From an uncultured Gemella sp. (GTDB lineage Bacteria > Bacillota > Bacilli > Staphylococcales > Gemellaceae), in NCBI GenBank assembly GCA_945869755.1, contig CAMBPW010000048.1:1-7166 (forward strand): a DNA stretch of 7,166 bases, given 5' to 3'. Made by a program: the position numbers and the translations under genes. Every line of letters begins with the position of its first letter. Position 1 is the stretch's first letter. The notes below the pieces were generated by a model, which searched no databases, had not been told where the DNA came from, and saw only the letters and a list, made by a program, of their open reading frames with translations. Positions 6,764 to 7,166 of this stretch are shown one piece after another.

Positions 6764-6772
6764 TGCTATAAT
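6764..6772 (+). promoter_or_regulatory. Possible upstream extended -10 promoter for msmK
   Basis: TGCTATAAT is a perfect extended -10 element on the plus strand. No good -35 is seen at 16-18 bp upstream (the 17-bp position reads AAAATC). It would give a ~120-nt leader for msmK containing the second promoter and the inverted repeats. Confidence 0.35.
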
Positions 6773-6773
6773 A

Positions 6774-6815
6774 ATACATTTATTGAAAGTGAAAATAATT
6801 TTAAAATAAATGTGT
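6774..6815. repeat. Inverted repeat between the two msmK promoter candidates
   Basis: The arms ATACATTTATT (6774-6784) and AATAAATGTGT (6805-6815) pair over 11 positions with one G-U, around a 20-nt loop. The repeat starts at the expected start point of the upstream -10 element and ends 10 bp before the -35 of the next promoter. It could be a pair of operator half-sites; the low GC content makes a stable RNA hairpin unlikely. Confidence 0.4.
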
Positions 6816-6824
6816 ATAAAACGC

Positions 6825-6853
6825 TTTACAAAATAAAACTAATATGTTATTAT
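6825..6853 (+). promoter_or_regulatory. Main promoter of msmK
   Basis: TTTACA (6825-6830) and TATTAT (6848-6853) are 17 bp apart, and the -10 is preceded by TGT, giving an extended -10. Transcription would start near 6860 with a ~40-nt leader. The -35 is part of CTTTACAAAA, the same ten bases that hold the -35 of the divergent regulator gene. A weak cre-like sequence (AAAACGCTTT, 6818-6827) overlaps the -35. Confidence 0.65.
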
Positions 6854-6862
6854 AAATTTAAC

Positions 6863-6873
6863 ACATTAAATGT
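6863..6873. promoter_or_regulatory. Perfect 11-bp palindrome in the msmK leader
   Basis: ACATTAAATGT is a perfect palindrome (ACATT, A, AATGT) just after the predicted msmK transcription start. The same ACATT/AATGT half-sites occur in the inverted repeat at 6774-6815. Its position suits a repressor site, but the protein that binds it is unknown. Confidence 0.4.
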
Positions 6874-6900
6874 ATTCGCTAAAAATTTTAGGAGGTCAAA

Positions 6901-7166
6901 ATGGCAAGTCTTTCACTAAAAAATATTTGCAAGAAATACGACAACGGATTTTGTGCCGTTGAAAATTTTAATTTAGAAGTTGCTGATAAAGAATTTATCG
7001 TCTTCGTTGGACCATCTGGATGTGGTAAATCTACAACTTTACGTATGATTGCCGGATTAGAAGATATAACAGAAGGTGAGTTTTATATCGGCGATAAAAT
7101 GGTAAACAATGTTGAACCAAAAGATAGAGATATCGCAATGGTATTTCAAAGTTACGCATTATATCC
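6901..7166 (+). CDS. msmK: Carbohydrate ABC importer ATPase, MsmK/UgpC/MalK family (partial)
   Basis: The first 88 codons of an ATP-binding subunit run off the right edge. The protein begins MASLSLKNICKKYDNGFCAV, with the aromatic A-loop Tyr13. Walker A is GPSGCGKST (37-45), followed by TLRMIAGLEDITEG, the KDRDIAMVFQSYALYP block typical of this subfamily, and the Q-loop Gln83. Members energise import of maltodextrins, raffinose-type sugars, glycerol phosphate or other carbohydrates, and in streptococci one MsmK serves several transporters. The signature LSGGQ motif, Walker B and the C-terminal regulatory domain lie beyond the window. The ATG at 6901 follows a strong AGGAGGT site (6890-6896). 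It is divergent from a GntR/HutC regulator. The family is certain; the exact transporter and the symbol are tentative because the C-terminal half is missing. Confidence 0.9.
   Translation, partial: MASLSLKNICKKYDNGFCAVENFNLEVADKEFIVFVGPSGCGKSTTLRMIAGLEDITEGEFYIGDKMVNNVEPKDRDIAMVFQSYALY

Noticed and set aside
6651..6900. Riboswitch or T-box in the gntR-msmK intergenic region
   Set aside because: No conserved riboswitch core, no GC-containing stems and no terminator/antiterminator pair before either gene; the inverted repeats look like protein sites rather than RNA structures.

Overview
The window comes from a low-GC Bacillota chromosome: it is very AT-rich, its proteins are rich in Lys, Asn, Ile and Glu, ribosome binding sites are GGAGG-type, and promoters often carry a TGn extended -10. 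The order S1-domain gene, tilS, hpt, ftsH is the conserved order of Bacillales and relatives (yabR-tilS-hpt-ftsH). A Gemella-like member of the Bacilli is my best guess, but the species is inferred, not proven. The standard code applies, since Trp is encoded by TGG and all reading frames end in TAA.

Layout. Five complete genes and one regulator gene lie on the minus strand; one truncated gene lies on the plus strand at the right edge. At 19-1086 (-) is a stand-alone ferrochelatase gene (hemH/cpfC) with its own extended -10 promoter and an unusual C-terminal tail holding two copies of a 15-residue motif. A strong 12-bp-stem terminator at 1219-1251 separates it from the operon that ends with ftsH. 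That operon runs right to left as S1-domain protein (5849-5235, TTG start), tilS (5245-3923, overlapping the S1 gene by 11 nt), hpt (3921-3367, 1 nt after tilS) and ftsH (3341-1275, 25 nt after hpt). It starts from a likely promoter at 5878-5907. A smaller terminator at 5907-5932 ends the next gene upstream, a GntR/HutC-family regulator with a UTRA domain (6646-5939). Divergent from it, at 6901 to the right edge, is the start of an MsmK/UgpC/MalK-type ATPase of a carbohydrate ABC importer.

How the genes work together. The S1-tilS-hpt-ftsH operon is housekeeping: RNA binding, lysidine modification of tRNA-Ile2, purine salvage and membrane protein quality control. The gntR-msmK pair is a regulator/transporter-ATPase module. 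Its 254-nt intergenic region holds oppositely directed promoters whose -35 regions share the word CTTTACAAAA, plus several inverted repeats that could be operators. The ferrochelatase acts in heme synthesis, or in heme assembly from imported porphyrin.

I see no CRISPR array, insertion sequence, rRNA or tRNA gene, toxin-antitoxin or phage feature, and no clear undescribed system. The points most worth checking are the ferrochelatase repeat tail, the divergent S1 protein with its Lys-rich linker and unrecognised C-terminal segment, and the operator architecture between gntR and msmK.
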